Below are positions 45,418 through 55,946 of a DNA stretch of 64,000 bases, piece by piece. Position numbers and translations under genes: made by a program. The notes under the pieces were generated by a model. That model was not told where the DNA came from and searched no databases. It was given only the letters and a program-made list of their open reading frames with translations. Within the stretch, counting starts at the first letter, position 1. Each line of letters starts with the position of its first letter. The stretch lies in assembly GCF_021432065.1 (NCBI RefSeq), contig NZ_CP090364.1, positions 2,122,601-2,186,600 on the forward strand, in the 5' to 3' direction. Source of the stretch: Photobacterium sp. TLY01. Its GTDB lineage: Bacteria > Pseudomonadota > Gammaproteobacteria > Enterobacterales > Vibrionaceae.

Positions 45418-46341
45418 TTATTTAAGACATTCGGCAAAACTTCGTCCGAGTTCTTGCAGGAATCGAACATAACCTCCCTGGCCAGAAGCAATATCCGTTG
45501 CCATCGGATCCAGGGTTCCAATTTTGATGTCACTGCCATTTGTGACACTGTTAATGACCGCAGGTGAGAACTGCGGTTCCCTGAAAATGCACTGAACCTG
45601 TGATTTTTTTAGCGTATTGCGGATAGCGATCAAGGTTTTTGCGCCTGGGCGGCGATCCGGTGAAACCGTAAAGTGTCCCAGATTGTTTAAACCGAACGTT
45701 TCCTCAAAATAGCCATAGGCATCGTGAAAAACGTAGTATCCATTGTGACGCACCGGCTGGAGCTGCTCTTTCAGGTTTTGTACAGTTTCATGCACACTGG
45801 CAGTGAACCGGGACAGGTTAGCCTCATATTGCGCACGATTCAACGGATCCAATTCAATCAATGCAGCGCTGATCACTTTTGCAGCCTGAATTGCCTGATC
45901 CGGGCCCAGCCAAAGGTGCGGGTCAATGCCATCATGATGATGTTCGTGTCCTTCATGACTATCGTGGCTTTCATGACTTTCATGATCGTCATGGTCTTCA
46001 TGACCTTCATAATCCCGGAACGAAATGGTCTCTTGTGACGTCAGTGAAAGCGCATTTTCCTGACCCGTTAGTATTTTAGTCAGAAAGGATTCCAGCTCCG
46101 GGCCGACCCAGACCACCAGATCCGCCGCTTTCAGCTTTTCCACATCAGATGGGCGTAATGCGTAATCATGAGGTGAGCTGCCTGCAGGCAACAGGGTTTC
46201 GCTCTGGCCTGCACCCTCGACCAGTTCCTGCACAATCAGATTCACCGGATGTACGGTGGCAACAACATGCAGATCCTTCGCTGAAACCGTCAAGGGTACC
46301 AGCACCATTGCCGCCAAATACCAAGCTTTAAAACGCAACAT
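45418..46341 (-). CDS. znuA: High-affinity zinc ABC transporter, periplasmic binding protein
   Basis: ZnuA captures Zn2+ in the periplasm for ZnuBC. The 307-residue precursor has a signal peptide (cleavage near VSA-KD), zinc ligands in ATVHPVN, PHLWLGP and FHDAYGYF, and a His/Asp/Glu-rich flexible loop at about 114-136 (GHEDHDDHESHESHDSHEGH) typical of zinc-specific members. AGGG precedes the ATG. It diverges from znuC across a Zur box and is followed by mepM. Confidence 0.96.
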   Translation of the reverse strand: MLRFKAWYLAAMVLVPLTVSAKDLHVVATVHPVNLIVQELVEGAGQSETLLPAGSSPHDYALRPSDVEKLKAADLVVWVGPELESFLTKILTGQENALSLTSQETISFRDYEGHEDHDDHESHESHDSHEGHEHHHDGIDPHLWLGPDQAIQAAKVISAALIELDPLNRAQYEANLSRFTASVHETVQNLKEQLQPVRHNGYYVFHDAYGYFEETFGLNNLGHFTVSPDRRPGAKTLIAIRNTLKKSQVQCIFREPQFSPAVINSVTNGSDIKIGTLDPMATDIASGQGGYVRFLQELGRSFAECLK

Positions 46342-46378
46342 CTATCGACCCTAAAAATATTCAATGAAAAGAAGATTG

Positions 46379-46401
46379 ATAATGTTATAATATAACACCA
46401 A
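46379..46401. promoter_or_regulatory. Zur box between znuA and znuCB
   Basis: TGTTATAATATAACA (46383-46397) is a perfect 15-base palindrome identical to the core of the gammaproteobacterial Zur operator. It lies 42 bases from znuA and 33 bases from znuC, so one site can repress both directions when zinc is sufficient. Confidence 0.93.
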
Positions 46402-46429
46402 CCGATAGCAACGAGATTCACACCCATTT

Positions 46430-47209
46430 ATGGCCAGTACAATGTCCACCAAGCCTTTGGTCGAGCTTCAAAATGTGACAGTTCATGCCTCAGGCCGTCA
46501 CATCCTTGATCAGGTTTCACTCCAGCTTGAGCGGGGCCAAATCACAACCCTGATAGGTCCGAACGGCGCAGGCAAGTCCACACTGGTGAAAGTCATTACC
46601 GGTTTGCGCAAGCCCACATCTGGCCGAGTCGTTCGCGCGCCGGGGCTACGTATTGGTTACGTGCCGCAAAAACTGCAACTCAACGACACGCTGCCGCTGA
46701 CCGTTGATCGTTTTATGGCTCTGGCCGGACGCTACAGTGCTCAGCAACGTCTGGATGCGCTGGCGCTGGCGAGCAGCGCGCATCTGATCCACAGTAATAT
46801 GCACAGTCTGTCGGGTGGGGAAACGCAAAGAGTGCTTCTGTCTCGCGCACTTTTGCAAAACCCAGACTTGCTGGTACTTGATGAGCCGGTACAAGGCGTC
46901 GATGTCAATGGTCAGCTTGAACTCTACAGTTTAATTCAGTCACTCAGAGATAAACTGAACTGCGCGATAATGATGGTTTCTCATGATCTTCATCTGGTTA
47001 TGGCTAAAACCGATCATGTCATCTGCCTGCAGCACCATGTCTGCTGTTCAGGTGAACCGGAGTCGATTACCTGCCACCCTTCTTATGTGGCGCTGTTTGG
47101 CACACAGCAAAGTGAGCAGCTTGCGCTGTATCACCATCATCACAATCACGAACACGATCTGGGCGGTAGCCTGGTTGGTCCATGCCAGCACGGAAAACAC
47201 AATGCTTGA
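46430..47209 (+). CDS. znuC: Zinc ABC transporter, ATP-binding protein
   Basis: ZnuC powers zinc import. The 259 residues include Walker [10 protein letters not shown], signature LSGGETQRV, Walker [13 protein letters not shown] and the switch His in MVSHD. A His-rich C-terminal tail ([10 protein letters not shown]) may bind zinc. ATG 46430 has no strong ribosome site; the in-frame ATG at 46442 is an alternative. The end overlaps the znuB start by 8 bases. Confidence 0.95.
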   Translation: MASTMSTKPLVELQNVTVHASGRHILDQVSLQLERGQITTLIGPNGAGKSTLVKVITGLRKPTSGRVVRAPGLRIGYVPQKLQLNDTLPLTVDRFMALAGRYSAQQRLDALALASSAHLIHSNMHSLSGGETQRVLLSRALLQNPDLLVLDEPVQGVDVNGQLELYSLIQSLRDKLNCAIMMVSHDLHLVMAKTDHVICLQHHVCCSGEPESITCHPSYVALFGTQQSEQLALYHHHHNHEHDLGGSLVGPCQHGKHNA

Positions 47210-47987
47210 ATTTATGCTCCCCGCCTTTGCCGCAGGCATTGGTATTGCTCTGTTAGCCGGGCCTCTGGGGTCCTTTGTGGTCTGGCGTAAAATGGCCTAT
47301 TTCGGTGATACGCTGTCGCATGCCTCTTTGCTGGGCATCGCATTGGGCTTCTTATTGAATATCAACCTCAATCTGGCTTTAGTGATCTGCTGCCTGACCC
47401 TCGCGGTCATTCTGGTCAGTTTGCAAAAACAACGCTATATCGCGACGGACACATTATTGGGTATCCTCGCCCACAGTGCGCTGTCGTTAGGTTTAGTGGC
47501 CATCAGTTTTATGGATCATGTCCGTATCGATTTGATGGCCTATCTGTTTGGTGACTTACTGGCGGTGACAGCCAATGATCTCATCTGGATTTACGCAGGC
47601 GGCGCACTGGTCATGGCGGCTTTAATGACATTATGGCGTCCGCTGCTATCGATGACAGTCAACGAAGATCTGGCTCAGGTTGAAGGGGTGAATGTCGATT
47701 TGATGCGCTTATTGCTGATGTTAATGGTTGGCATGGTCATCGCGGTGGCCATGAAGTTTGTCGGCGCTCTGATTATCACCTCTTTGCTGATCATTCCGGC
47801 AGCCACTGCCCGTCGTTTTGCACAAAGCCCGGAAAGCATGGCAGTGATTGCGGCCATATTGGGCTGCATTGCTGTGGTACTCGGCCTGTTATTGTCATGG
47901 CACTATGACACGCCGGCAGGCCCGTCTGTGGTCGTCTCCGCCGCTTTGCTGTTTTTACTCAGCCAGACAAAGCGTTCAGAGGCCTGA
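47202..47987 (+). CDS. znuB: Zinc ABC transporter, permease
   Basis: ZnuB is the 261-residue inner-membrane channel with about eight hydrophobic segments; [18 protein letters not shown] is the conserved cytosolic segment contacting ZnuC. ATG 47202 lies inside the last codons of znuC (8-base overlap), a sign of translational coupling; the longer open frame upstream is the shadow of znuC. Confidence 0.95.
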   Translation: MLEFMLPAFAAGIGIALLAGPLGSFVVWRKMAYFGDTLSHASLLGIALGFLLNINLNLALVICCLTLAVILVSLQKQRYIATDTLLGILAHSALSLGLVAISFMDHVRIDLMAYLFGDLLAVTANDLIWIYAGGALVMAALMTLWRPLLSMTVNEDLAQVEGVNVDLMRLLLMLMVGMVIAVAMKFVGALIITSLLIIPAATARRFAQSPESMAVIAAILGCIAVVLGLLLSWHYDTPAGPSVVVSAALLFLLSQTKRSEA

Positions 47988-48305
47988 TCATCGTAAGAAA
48001 GAACGGTATCTGTCCTGGCAGGCCTGCTTGATACTTAATGTCGCTTCAAGCCTGCTTGATTTCGACATGAACTCGAGCAGGCACTGGTAATATTGTTTGT
48101 CTTTCTCCGTCAGCAAAATATTATCCAGGTAAAGTTCACGGCAGGCGTTGGTTAACCAGGTGATTGCCGCTGCTTCCTCAGCGGCAGAAACATACGTCAA
48201 TATACAGTCGTTATACTGTTCGCGCTGTTCAGCAAAACCGGCAGCCCACACAGAACTGCAGCTTAGCCAGCAGGCCATGTATCCGGTCATGATCAGATCA
48301 TTCAT
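47988..48305 (-). CDS. Small exported orphan protein with cysteines
   Basis: A 105-residue protein that I do not recognise. A signal-peptide-like N-terminus (MTGYMACWLSCSSVWAAG) suggests export; the mature part is helical and has four Cys (CILTY, NACREL, QCLLEF and QACQDRY), which could form two disulfides. The stop codon directly abuts that of the convergent znuB. It could be a zinc-related accessory by position, but nothing in the sequence proves that. Confidence 0.65.
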   Translation of the reverse strand: MNDLIMTGYMACWLSCSSVWAAGFAEQREQYNDCILTYVSAAEEAAAITWLTNACRELYLDNILLTEKDKQYYQCLLEFMSKSSRLEATLSIKQACQDRYRSFLR

Positions 48306-48412
48306 GTCTCACATCTTCACGGCAGTATCCGGTGCACCGGATTCTCTCTATTAAAGATAGATGATGCAGACAAGAATAAAGGCTCCGGCTGAACCAAAGC
48401 AGCATTGAATAA

Positions 48413-48448
48413 AATAAATCCGGGTGTGTGTAAATCACCCGGATTTAT
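48413..48448 (-). terminator. Terminator of tfoX
   Basis: ATAAATCCGGGTG pairs with CACCCGGATTTAT over a 9-base loop. On the minus strand it is followed by a T-rich stretch and lies about 70 bases after the tfoX stop codon. Confidence 0.75.
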
Positions 48449-48518
48449 CTCTTGCGAAAGCCTGCCCCTTAGTCAGTGATGGCTAAGGTAGTAGCCAGCG
48501 CTTTTCTATGATTACCTG

Positions 48519-49166
48519 TCAGAGAAGATCACACGGATGCGTCTCCCCCCCGCGAGGCGGCTTGTAATGTTGCTTTTTCTGTTCAAGCTGCTGTAATAAA
48601 ACATCTTTATGAGATTCATTCAGCAATGTCCAATGGCAACCCTGGATCGCACCTGCAAACATCCACAGCAATTTCTGATCCACATTCTTCCCCTGAGCCT
48701 GTTTTACCTGCAGATAGGCATCTACGGCGCCCATCTGCTGAAAAGCCTCAACATCATCAATACCGGCTTTCTTCATCATCCTTTCCAGGGTCAAACGCAA
48801 GTTCGGTAAATCCCGCAACCGTTTGTGACGCGATGCTCCTTTCACTATTTTTTCCTGCAATGCAATCGCGATTGAGTTTTCAATCAGCTCATTACATAAG
48901 GACAACCGGGATGAATACACGGGTGTTATGTCGTAATAATTCACGACGGCCACCGTACTGCGTTTCACATGCTTGAACTTGTGGCAGCCCAATTCGAGTA
49001 GTTGCTGATCCAGCAGCTCTCCTCCACGAATATAAAGCTTTTCATTCGACAGCAGAGCATACATGGCTCCCTGAACGAAGATACCTGTCCCGCCAAACAT
49101 AGAACGCTGTTCATTCGGTACAAAGGTATCCAGGTAATTTATGAATGTTTCTTTTATAAGCGACAC
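48519..49166 (-). CDS. tfoX: TfoX/Sxy-family competence regulator
   Basis: A 215-residue protein with both TfoX domains: N-terminal (RSMFGGTGIFVQGAMYALL, LYIRGG) and C-terminal (LRDLPNLRLTLERMMKKAGIDDVEAF). In vibrios TfoX, induced on chitin, works with CRP to switch on type IV pili and DNA uptake genes. The paralogue TfoY is preceded by a c-di-GMP (GEMM) riboswitch; none is visible here, which favours TfoX. The start is GTG 49166 with AGGA eight bases upstream; the longer open frame to 49238 has no support. Confidence 0.88.
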   Translation of the reverse strand: MSLIKETFINYLDTFVPNEQRSMFGGTGIFVQGAMYALLSNEKLYIRGGELLDQQLLELGCHKFKHVKRSTVAVVNYYDITPVYSSRLSLCNELIENSIAIALQEKIVKGASRHKRLRDLPNLRLTLERMMKKAGIDDVEAFQQMGAVDAYLQVKQAQGKNVDQKLLWMFAGAIQGCHWTLLNESHKDVLLQQLEQKKQHYKPPRGGETHPCDLL

Positions 49167-49238
49167 AACATAATTCCTAAATTTATTCTTCTTTGTCGAT
49201 CTAAAACCAACGCCAACTATCATATGCAACGATGTCAC

Positions 49239-49455
49239 ACTGAAATTGCAAATTCCACATATGAAACAAAGTACAGATGAAAGTGAGATTCAGAGCAAAT
49301 TATTAAGAAAAAATAAATGCAATTTCAGGTAATTAGAGTGCTATATCAATAAGGATGAACGGCGAATTCTGTGTCATTTTCCGCTGCTACAGATCGTTTT
49401 ACACCGTGATAGCGACTAAGGTTAAGAGAGTAAAAGGAGAAAGGACTGAAGAAAT
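49239..49455. other. tfoX/Lon-N intergenic region
   Basis: An AT-rich divergent promoter region of about 220 bases, which also holds the tfoX leader. A TGTGACATCGTTGCAT on the minus strand (near 49225-49240) has one perfect CRP half-site and a poor second half, about 60-70 bases from the tfoX start. No GEMM-type riboswitch core was found. Confidence 0.35.
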
Positions 49456-50058
49456 ATGCCTGATATTGCCCTGTTTCCTTCTGCAAGCCATGTGCTCCCT
49501 GAAGGCAAACTGGAAATTACCATTACAGAACATCGTTACCAGCGAATGCTGAAAGAGTCGATTGAAGGACAACGGGATTTTGCATTATGCATGCGAAGTG
49601 AGGAAGAGGAGAACGACGAAACCATTACCCGTATTCCCGCGATTGCAACCAAGGTTCGCGTGGTGGACTTTAACGCATTAGATAATGGTTTACTGAGCAT
49701 TGTCGTTGAAGGTAAAACCAAAATACGAATTTTATCCGTCAGGCATGAGCGTGATCGCCTGCTGATTGCTGACTACCTGCCATTCAGAGCATGGCCGCCA
49801 ACACCGTTGACAGCAAAACATCAGTGTCTGGTGGAGAAACTGAAGCTCTTTTTCGCCACGATGCCGGAGATCGGCGCCTTATACCCAATTAGTGAATTCG
49901 ACGACTTAAGTTGGGTGTGTCAACGCTGGATTGAATCACTCCCGCTCGAAGTTCACTATAAACAGCTATTAATTGCTCAGGACTCGCCTGCCCTCACTGC
50001 ACGTTTTTTACTCAAGCTACTCGATAATCACCAGTTATTTGATGATGATATCAACTAA
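49456..50058 (+). CDS. Stand-alone Lon substrate-binding (LON) domain protein
   Basis: A 200-residue protein made only of the Lon N-terminal domain (PF02190). It begins with the domain's usual LFPSASHVLPEGKLEITITEHRY (key part LPEG...ITEHRY) and has no AAA+ or protease region. Such proteins are widespread and of unknown function. They may bind unfolded segments or modulate proteases. It diverges from tfoX. An AAGGAG lies upstream, though somewhat distant from the ATG. Confidence 0.9.
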   Translation: MPDIALFPSASHVLPEGKLEITITEHRYQRMLKESIEGQRDFALCMRSEEEENDETITRIPAIATKVRVVDFNALDNGLLSIVVEGKTKIRILSVRHERDRLLIADYLPFRAWPPTPLTAKHQCLVEKLKLFFATMPEIGALYPISEFDDLSWVCQRWIESLPLEVHYKQLLIAQDSPALTARFLLKLLDNHQLFDDDIN

Positions 50059-50152
50059 CTCTTACATTGTTCTCAAAAATCACCCGGCGTGGTGTACTCA
50101 ACTCATCTGACCAAGATAAAATAAGCAAAATCTCATAGGTTAACGTTCCCTC

Positions 50153-51076
50153 ATGCCGCATGTATCTTTTTTCTGGTTAAAACCTGAAAACGACAAAATT
50201 TTGACAGGCCTGCAATCAGAGTTTCACGCATTAGTGAAGGACGCGATCAAAGAAAATCGCCTGAAGCTGCCCCCTATTCCTGACGTCCTGACAGAACTGC
50301 AGACCTTATGTAACAGAGACGACTCTACCGTTCGGGATGCAGCCACCCTACTGCTGAACGATCCGGGTATGACTGCCACAGTGATCAAAACGTCCAATAC
50401 CATGATGTTTAATCGCCGCAATATCGTCTGCCACGATATTCAAACCGCGGTCAGCCGGCTCGGCATTTTCCGTGTCAGAGACATCATCACCGCAAAAACA
50501 GTGTTAGATATCAAACTGAACAGCAGCTTTGATATTGAATGCAAATCTCTGTTATTAAATAGCGCCACCCGTTCCAGACAACTGGCGGGGTCGATGGCCT
50601 TAATTACTCAGAACCTGCTGCAATACCGTCCGGAGCTGAAAATTGAGCCGGAGAAAGCACTACTGGCCGGATTATTTGCCGACATCGGTTTATTCAGCCT
50701 GATACATGAATACCAGAACTACCTTGATAGCGGCAATTTTCTGGATATCAATTTTGCTAAATATGTCTTTGAACACTGCTGTAACCGCTCCAGCCTGGAT
50801 ATTCTGAAGCACTGGGGTTTCGACGAAGATTACCTTGAAGTTGCCTGTAATAAGCGTTTTTTTCCTGCTCACAAGAAAGAAGATGACATCACTTATCTCG
50901 ATGTTGCCCGCATGGCAAACCATTTATTGCTGTTCAAAGACAATGATGATGCCATTGACGAACATGAGGTCGAACTGGATCTGGCGGGAGCAGAAGTTAT
51001 GTTTACTCTGACCAATCTGCCTGATGAAGAATTGAACAGCCAAATCAACCACGTGCTGCTCAGCAGTGGTTTTTAA
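50153..51076 (+). CDS. HDOD-domain signalling protein
   Basis: A 307-residue cytosolic protein with one HDOD domain (about residues 35-235): LPPIPDVLTELQTLCN, LLNDPGMTATVIKTSNT and the helical core with LLAGLFADIGLF. HDOD lacks the catalytic HD pair and usually acts as a signalling or scaffold domain. There is no partner domain in this protein. The promoter lies in the 94 bases after the LON-domain gene. This is the second HDOD protein of the window. Confidence 0.88.
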   Translation: MPHVSFFWLKPENDKILTGLQSEFHALVKDAIKENRLKLPPIPDVLTELQTLCNRDDSTVRDAATLLLNDPGMTATVIKTSNTMMFNRRNIVCHDIQTAVSRLGIFRVRDIITAKTVLDIKLNSSFDIECKSLLLNSATRSRQLAGSMALITQNLLQYRPELKIEPEKALLAGLFADIGLFSLIHEYQNYLDSGNFLDINFAKYVFEHCCNRSSLDILKHWGFDEDYLEVACNKRFFPAHKKEDDITYLDVARMANHLLLFKDNDDAIDEHEVELDLAGAEVMFTLTNLPDEELNSQINHVLLSSGF

Positions 51077-51116
51077 TCTGTCCGTAAGTGATTTCCAGCC
51101 TGATCTCCTCCACTGA

Positions 51117-51138
51117 AGCGCTGTGGACACACAGCGCT
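51117..51138 (+). other. Hairpin upstream of lysO
   Basis: AGCGCTGTG (51117-51125) pairs with CACAGCGCT (51130-51138) over GACA. No T-run follows. It may end or stabilise the HDOD transcript, or be an element of the lysO leader. Confidence 0.4.
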
Positions 51139-51285
51139 CTATTGACCCTGTGTTCAGCAGCCTGATAAGCTTCTGATTTCATTCACAGCCCATTGACTAA
51201 AAGGCTCATCGTCAGGACTGCAGATACCATGCAGAATCCGAGCGTTTCTTTTCGCCAGCACAGGCACTGTATTGTAAGGATACTC

Positions 51286-52185
51286 ATGTTTTCAGGGATG
51301 CTTTTTATTTTCCTGCCACTTATTGTTGGCTACCTCATACCGGTCAGAAAAGACTCAGTACTGCAGTTTATTCACACCCAGACATCACGCCTGGTCCTGG
51401 TGATTTTGTCACTGATGGGGCTGAGCTTAGCCGGCCTGGATAATCTGGGCGAAAATCTCAGTCAGATCCTGCTATACACAGTCACCTTCTTCGTTTGTAT
51501 CAGCGCATGTAATCTGCTGGTGCTGCCATGGCTGGATAAACGCTATCCGCTAAAAACCGAGCATGGCCACCAACAACTCCCCAAGGCCAAAATGCTGCTG
51601 GAATCAGCCAAACTGATACTGGTCGTTGCCGCCGGACTCGTTGTGGGTCTGTTGCTGAATATGGATTTGAGCTGGGTTGACCAGGCAAGTGAAATCATTC
51701 TTTTATTGCTGCTGTTTTTAATCGGCATTCAACTGCGCAACAGTGGCATGACGCTGCGCCAGATCCTGCTCAACAAGCAAGGCATGTTGATCGCTTTAGT
51801 GATTATTGCGACCTCTTTGCCTGGCGGGCTACTCGCCGCTTGGCTCCTGGGTATTCCGCTCAATCACGGACTGGCAATGGCCTCCGGATTCGGCTGGTAT
51901 TCGCTGGCAGGTATTTTGATGGGTGATGGTCTTGGACCGGTCTATGGTGGCGCCTCATTCTTGAATGAACTGCTGCGGGAGCTGGTTGCTTTAACCATGA
52001 TACCCGCCGTGATTTCTCGCTTCCCCAACACAGCCATCGGCTATGCCGGTGCAACAGCCATGGACTTCACTTTACCGATTATCCAAAACTGCGGCGGGAT
52101 TCGCTGTGTGCCGATTGCGATCGTCAGCGGTTTCATCCTCAGCCTGTTGGTGCCGGTACTGATGCTGTTTTTTCTGTCGCTTTAA
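51286..52185 (+). CDS. lysO: Lysine exporter LysO (YbjE)
   Basis: LysO exports L-lysine (and the toxic analogue thialysine) across the inner membrane. The 299-residue protein equals E. coli LysO in length and aligns along its whole length: MFSGMLFIFLPLIVGYLIP at the start, LIGIQLRNSGMTLRQI, ASGFGWYSLAGIL and ATAMDFTLP. About eight hydrophobic segments are visible. ATG 51286 with AAGGA just upstream is chosen; an in-frame upstream extension of 31 residues has no family support. A terminator follows. Confidence 0.94.
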   Translation: MFSGMLFIFLPLIVGYLIPVRKDSVLQFIHTQTSRLVLVILSLMGLSLAGLDNLGENLSQILLYTVTFFVCISACNLLVLPWLDKRYPLKTEHGHQQLPKAKMLLESAKLILVVAAGLVVGLLLNMDLSWVDQASEIILLLLLFLIGIQLRNSGMTLRQILLNKQGMLIALVIIATSLPGGLLAAWLLGIPLNHGLAMASGFGWYSLAGILMGDGLGPVYGGASFLNELLRELVALTMIPAVISRFPNTAIGYAGATAMDFTLPIIQNCGGIRCVPIAIVSGFILSLLVPVLMLFFLSL

Positions 52186-52235
52186 ACCAGCATCATCATC
52201 CAGCGCCATAGGCGTTGATTGAAGCGCGACAACAA

Positions 52236-52259
52236 AAAGCCTGGCACAGGCCAGGCTTT
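52236..52259. terminator. Bidirectional terminator between lysO and ptsG
   Basis: AAAGCCTGGC (52236-52245) pairs with GCCAGGCTTT (52250-52259) over ACAG. Confidence 0.88.
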
Positions 52260-52291
52260 GATTCACATGAAAGGAAAAGCGTCACCGCAGA

Positions 52292-54145
<1,854 letters not shown>

Positions 54146-54171
54146 AAAAAAGGAGCCTTAGCTCCTTTTTT
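54146..54171 (-). terminator. Terminator of the tatD gene
   Basis: AAAAAAGGAGC pairs with GCTCCTTTTTT over CTTA; on the minus strand it immediately follows the tatD-family stop codon and separates it from ptsG. Confidence 0.9.
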
Positions 54172-54178
54172 ACCCGAT

Positions 54179-54955
54179 TTAGCGTTTTGCCTGCGAAAAA
54201 AGTCGGAAAAAGTTTTCACTCGATACTCTGGCGACTTTGTCGGCAGACACTCCTTTCAGCAGACCGATATACTCTGCAACTTCTTTGACATAAGCCGGCT
54301 GATTTTCTTTGCCGCGATAAGGAACGGGCGCTAAGTAGGGCGAATCGGTTTCCACCAACAGTCGCTCCAAAGGCAAACGGCTCACCACATCTTTCAACTC
54401 AGCGGCTTTATTAAAGGTCACAATCCCAGAGATGGAAATATAAAAGCCCAGCTCAATCGCCGCTTCTGCCATTTCCAGACTTTCAGTAAAGCAATGGAGT
54501 ACGCCACCACAACGCTCAGCGCCTTCTTCACGCAAAATACGAATGGTATCTTCACGCGCCATCCGGGTGTGAATGATCAGCGGCTTGTTCAGCTCAACCG
54601 CCAACCGGATATGCTGACGGAAAATATCCTGTTGCTGTTCGGCCAATTCAGGTTGGTAATGATAATCCAACCCGGTTTCACCAATCGCGACAACTTTGTC
54701 ATCGCTGGCATATTGCCTCAGTTGGTCATAATCAAAACCAGCTTCAATATCAAGCGGATGCACCCCACAAGATGCGAACACATGATCAAAAGGAGCGATC
54801 ATTTCCATCATGGCAGGAAAACTGTTCAGCGTGACACCAACAGAGAGAAAATACTCAACCCCCCGGGCCTGTGCTTTCGCCAATACGTCTGCAACATCAG
54901 TATGCAGACCGTCATAATTTAATTTATCAAGGTGACAATGAGAATCGACTAACAC
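54179..54955 (-). CDS. TatD-family metal-dependent hydrolase (YcfH-like)
   Basis: A 258-residue TIM-barrel metallohydrolase. The metal ligands are in DSHCHLD, GETGLDYHY, IIHTR, HCFTE and ETDSPYLAP. TatD relatives are DNases; the YcfH branch is linked to D-aminoacyl or nucleic-acid substrates without firm proof. The start is GTG 54955 with AGAGGA eight bases upstream. It follows holB, the same order as E. coli holB-ycfH. Confidence 0.92.
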   Translation of the reverse strand: MLVDSHCHLDKLNYDGLHTDVADVLAKAQARGVEYFLSVGVTLNSFPAMMEMIAPFDHVFASCGVHPLDIEAGFDYDQLRQYASDDKVVAIGETGLDYHYQPELAEQQQDIFRQHIRLAVELNKPLIIHTRMAREDTIRILREEGAERCGGVLHCFTESLEMAEAAIELGFYISISGIVTFNKAAELKDVVSRLPLERLLVETDSPYLAPVPYRGKENQPAYVKEVAEYIGLLKGVSADKVARVSSENFFRLFSQAKR

Positions 54956-54983
54956 CTGGATATCCTCTCGCGTTTCAGTGTAT

Positions 54984-55946
54984 TTATGCTGCGCTGATGA
55001 AGCCTGACAACCAGTCAGAGATCAACAGCTCATTATTCAGGCCGGGGTGGGTTTCCAGTTCCCGAATCAGGGCATTAAGCCCTTTGATCTGCGCCAGCAA
55101 AGTGGCCGAGCTCAGCTGCTCCGCCACCTGCCGAACCAAAGGTGCAGACTCACAATGCATCAAGTGCTGTTCGGCACCTTGCTGCATTTTGAGGCAATCA
55201 ACCAGAAAATAACTCAGCCATTTCAGGCTCAAGTGACCATCCTTCATGCAGTTTTCAGCCACGCTGAACAGGCCATGATAGGGTGGAGACAGAAACTGAT
55301 GAAAGCCTGCCAGCAAATTCTGATGACGGATATCCTGCCCCTGCTCAATAAACGCAAGAGCAGCCAGCGGCGCATTGCCATTCAGCCGTACCGCCTCGAG
55401 TTTGATTGACTGCATCAGTTTATTTTCCACCCAGCGCTTTACATCCTGCTCAGGTGGCAGGGGCAGACGCCACTTGTTACACCGGCTGTTCATTGTTGGA
55501 AGTAAGCGATCCAGCTCAGTGGCGGTTAAGATGAACTGGCAATTTTCCGGCGGCTCTTCCAGTGTTTTCAGCAGCGCATTCGCCGCGGCCTCGCCCATGT
55601 GCTCTGCTTGCTCAATCAGCACCACGCGCTTCCCCCCGAGCTGAGAGGTTTCCCATGCCCAGTGATGACACTGGCGAACCATATCAACACCGATAGCTTT
55701 ACCATCCTGCGGGCTGATACTGTGACAATCCGGATGCGTCCCGGCATCAAACAGCTGGCAGCTGTGGCAGATCCCACAGGGTTCTTCAACGCCGTTCTGA
55801 CAAAGCACAGTTTTTGCCAGCTGACGTATCAGTACATCCCCGGCGCACCCGGCAGGTGAAATCAACAGCATGGCGTGGTGCAAACGATCCTGGCTCAGAA
55901 GCTGCTGCCATTGCTGCCAGACCGTTGTCAGCCAGGGATAACTCAT
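54984..55946 (-). CDS. holB: DNA polymerase III delta' subunit
   Basis: HolB (delta') is part of the clamp loader that opens the beta clamp. The 320-residue AAA+-like protein has a zinc module ([10 protein letters not shown] with an earlier Cys) and a degenerate P-loop ([10 protein letters not shown]), as expected for the non-ATPase delta' subunit; [11 protein letters not shown] is the sensor-region motif. Its ATG overlaps the tmk stop by four bases. Confidence 0.95.
   Translation of the reverse strand: MSYPWLTTVWQQWQQLLSQDRLHHAMLLISPAGCAGDVLIRQLAKTVLCQNGVEEPCGICHSCQLFDAGTHPDCHSISPQDGKAIGVDMVRQCHHWAWETSQLGGKRVVLIEQAEHMGEAAANALLKTLEEPPENCQFILTATELDRLLPTMNSRCNKWRLPLPPEQDVKRWVENKLMQSIKLEAVRLNGNAPLAALAFIEQGQDIRHQNLLAGFHQFLSPPYHGLFSVAENCMKDGHLSLKWLSYFLVDCLKMQQGAEQHLMHCESAPLVRQVAEQLSSATLLAQIKGLNALIRELETHPGLNNELLISDWLSGFISAA

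Noticed and set aside
45940-46010. Short repeated CATGA/TCATG units that look like a tandem repeat or CRISPR-like array
   Set aside because: The repetition is explained by the coding of the His/Glu/Asp/Ser-rich loop of ZnuA; there are no regular spacers.
45879-46079. His/Asp-rich open frames opposite the znuA metal-binding loop
   Set aside because: They are antisense shadows of the repetitive His/Asp codons of znuA, without ribosome sites.
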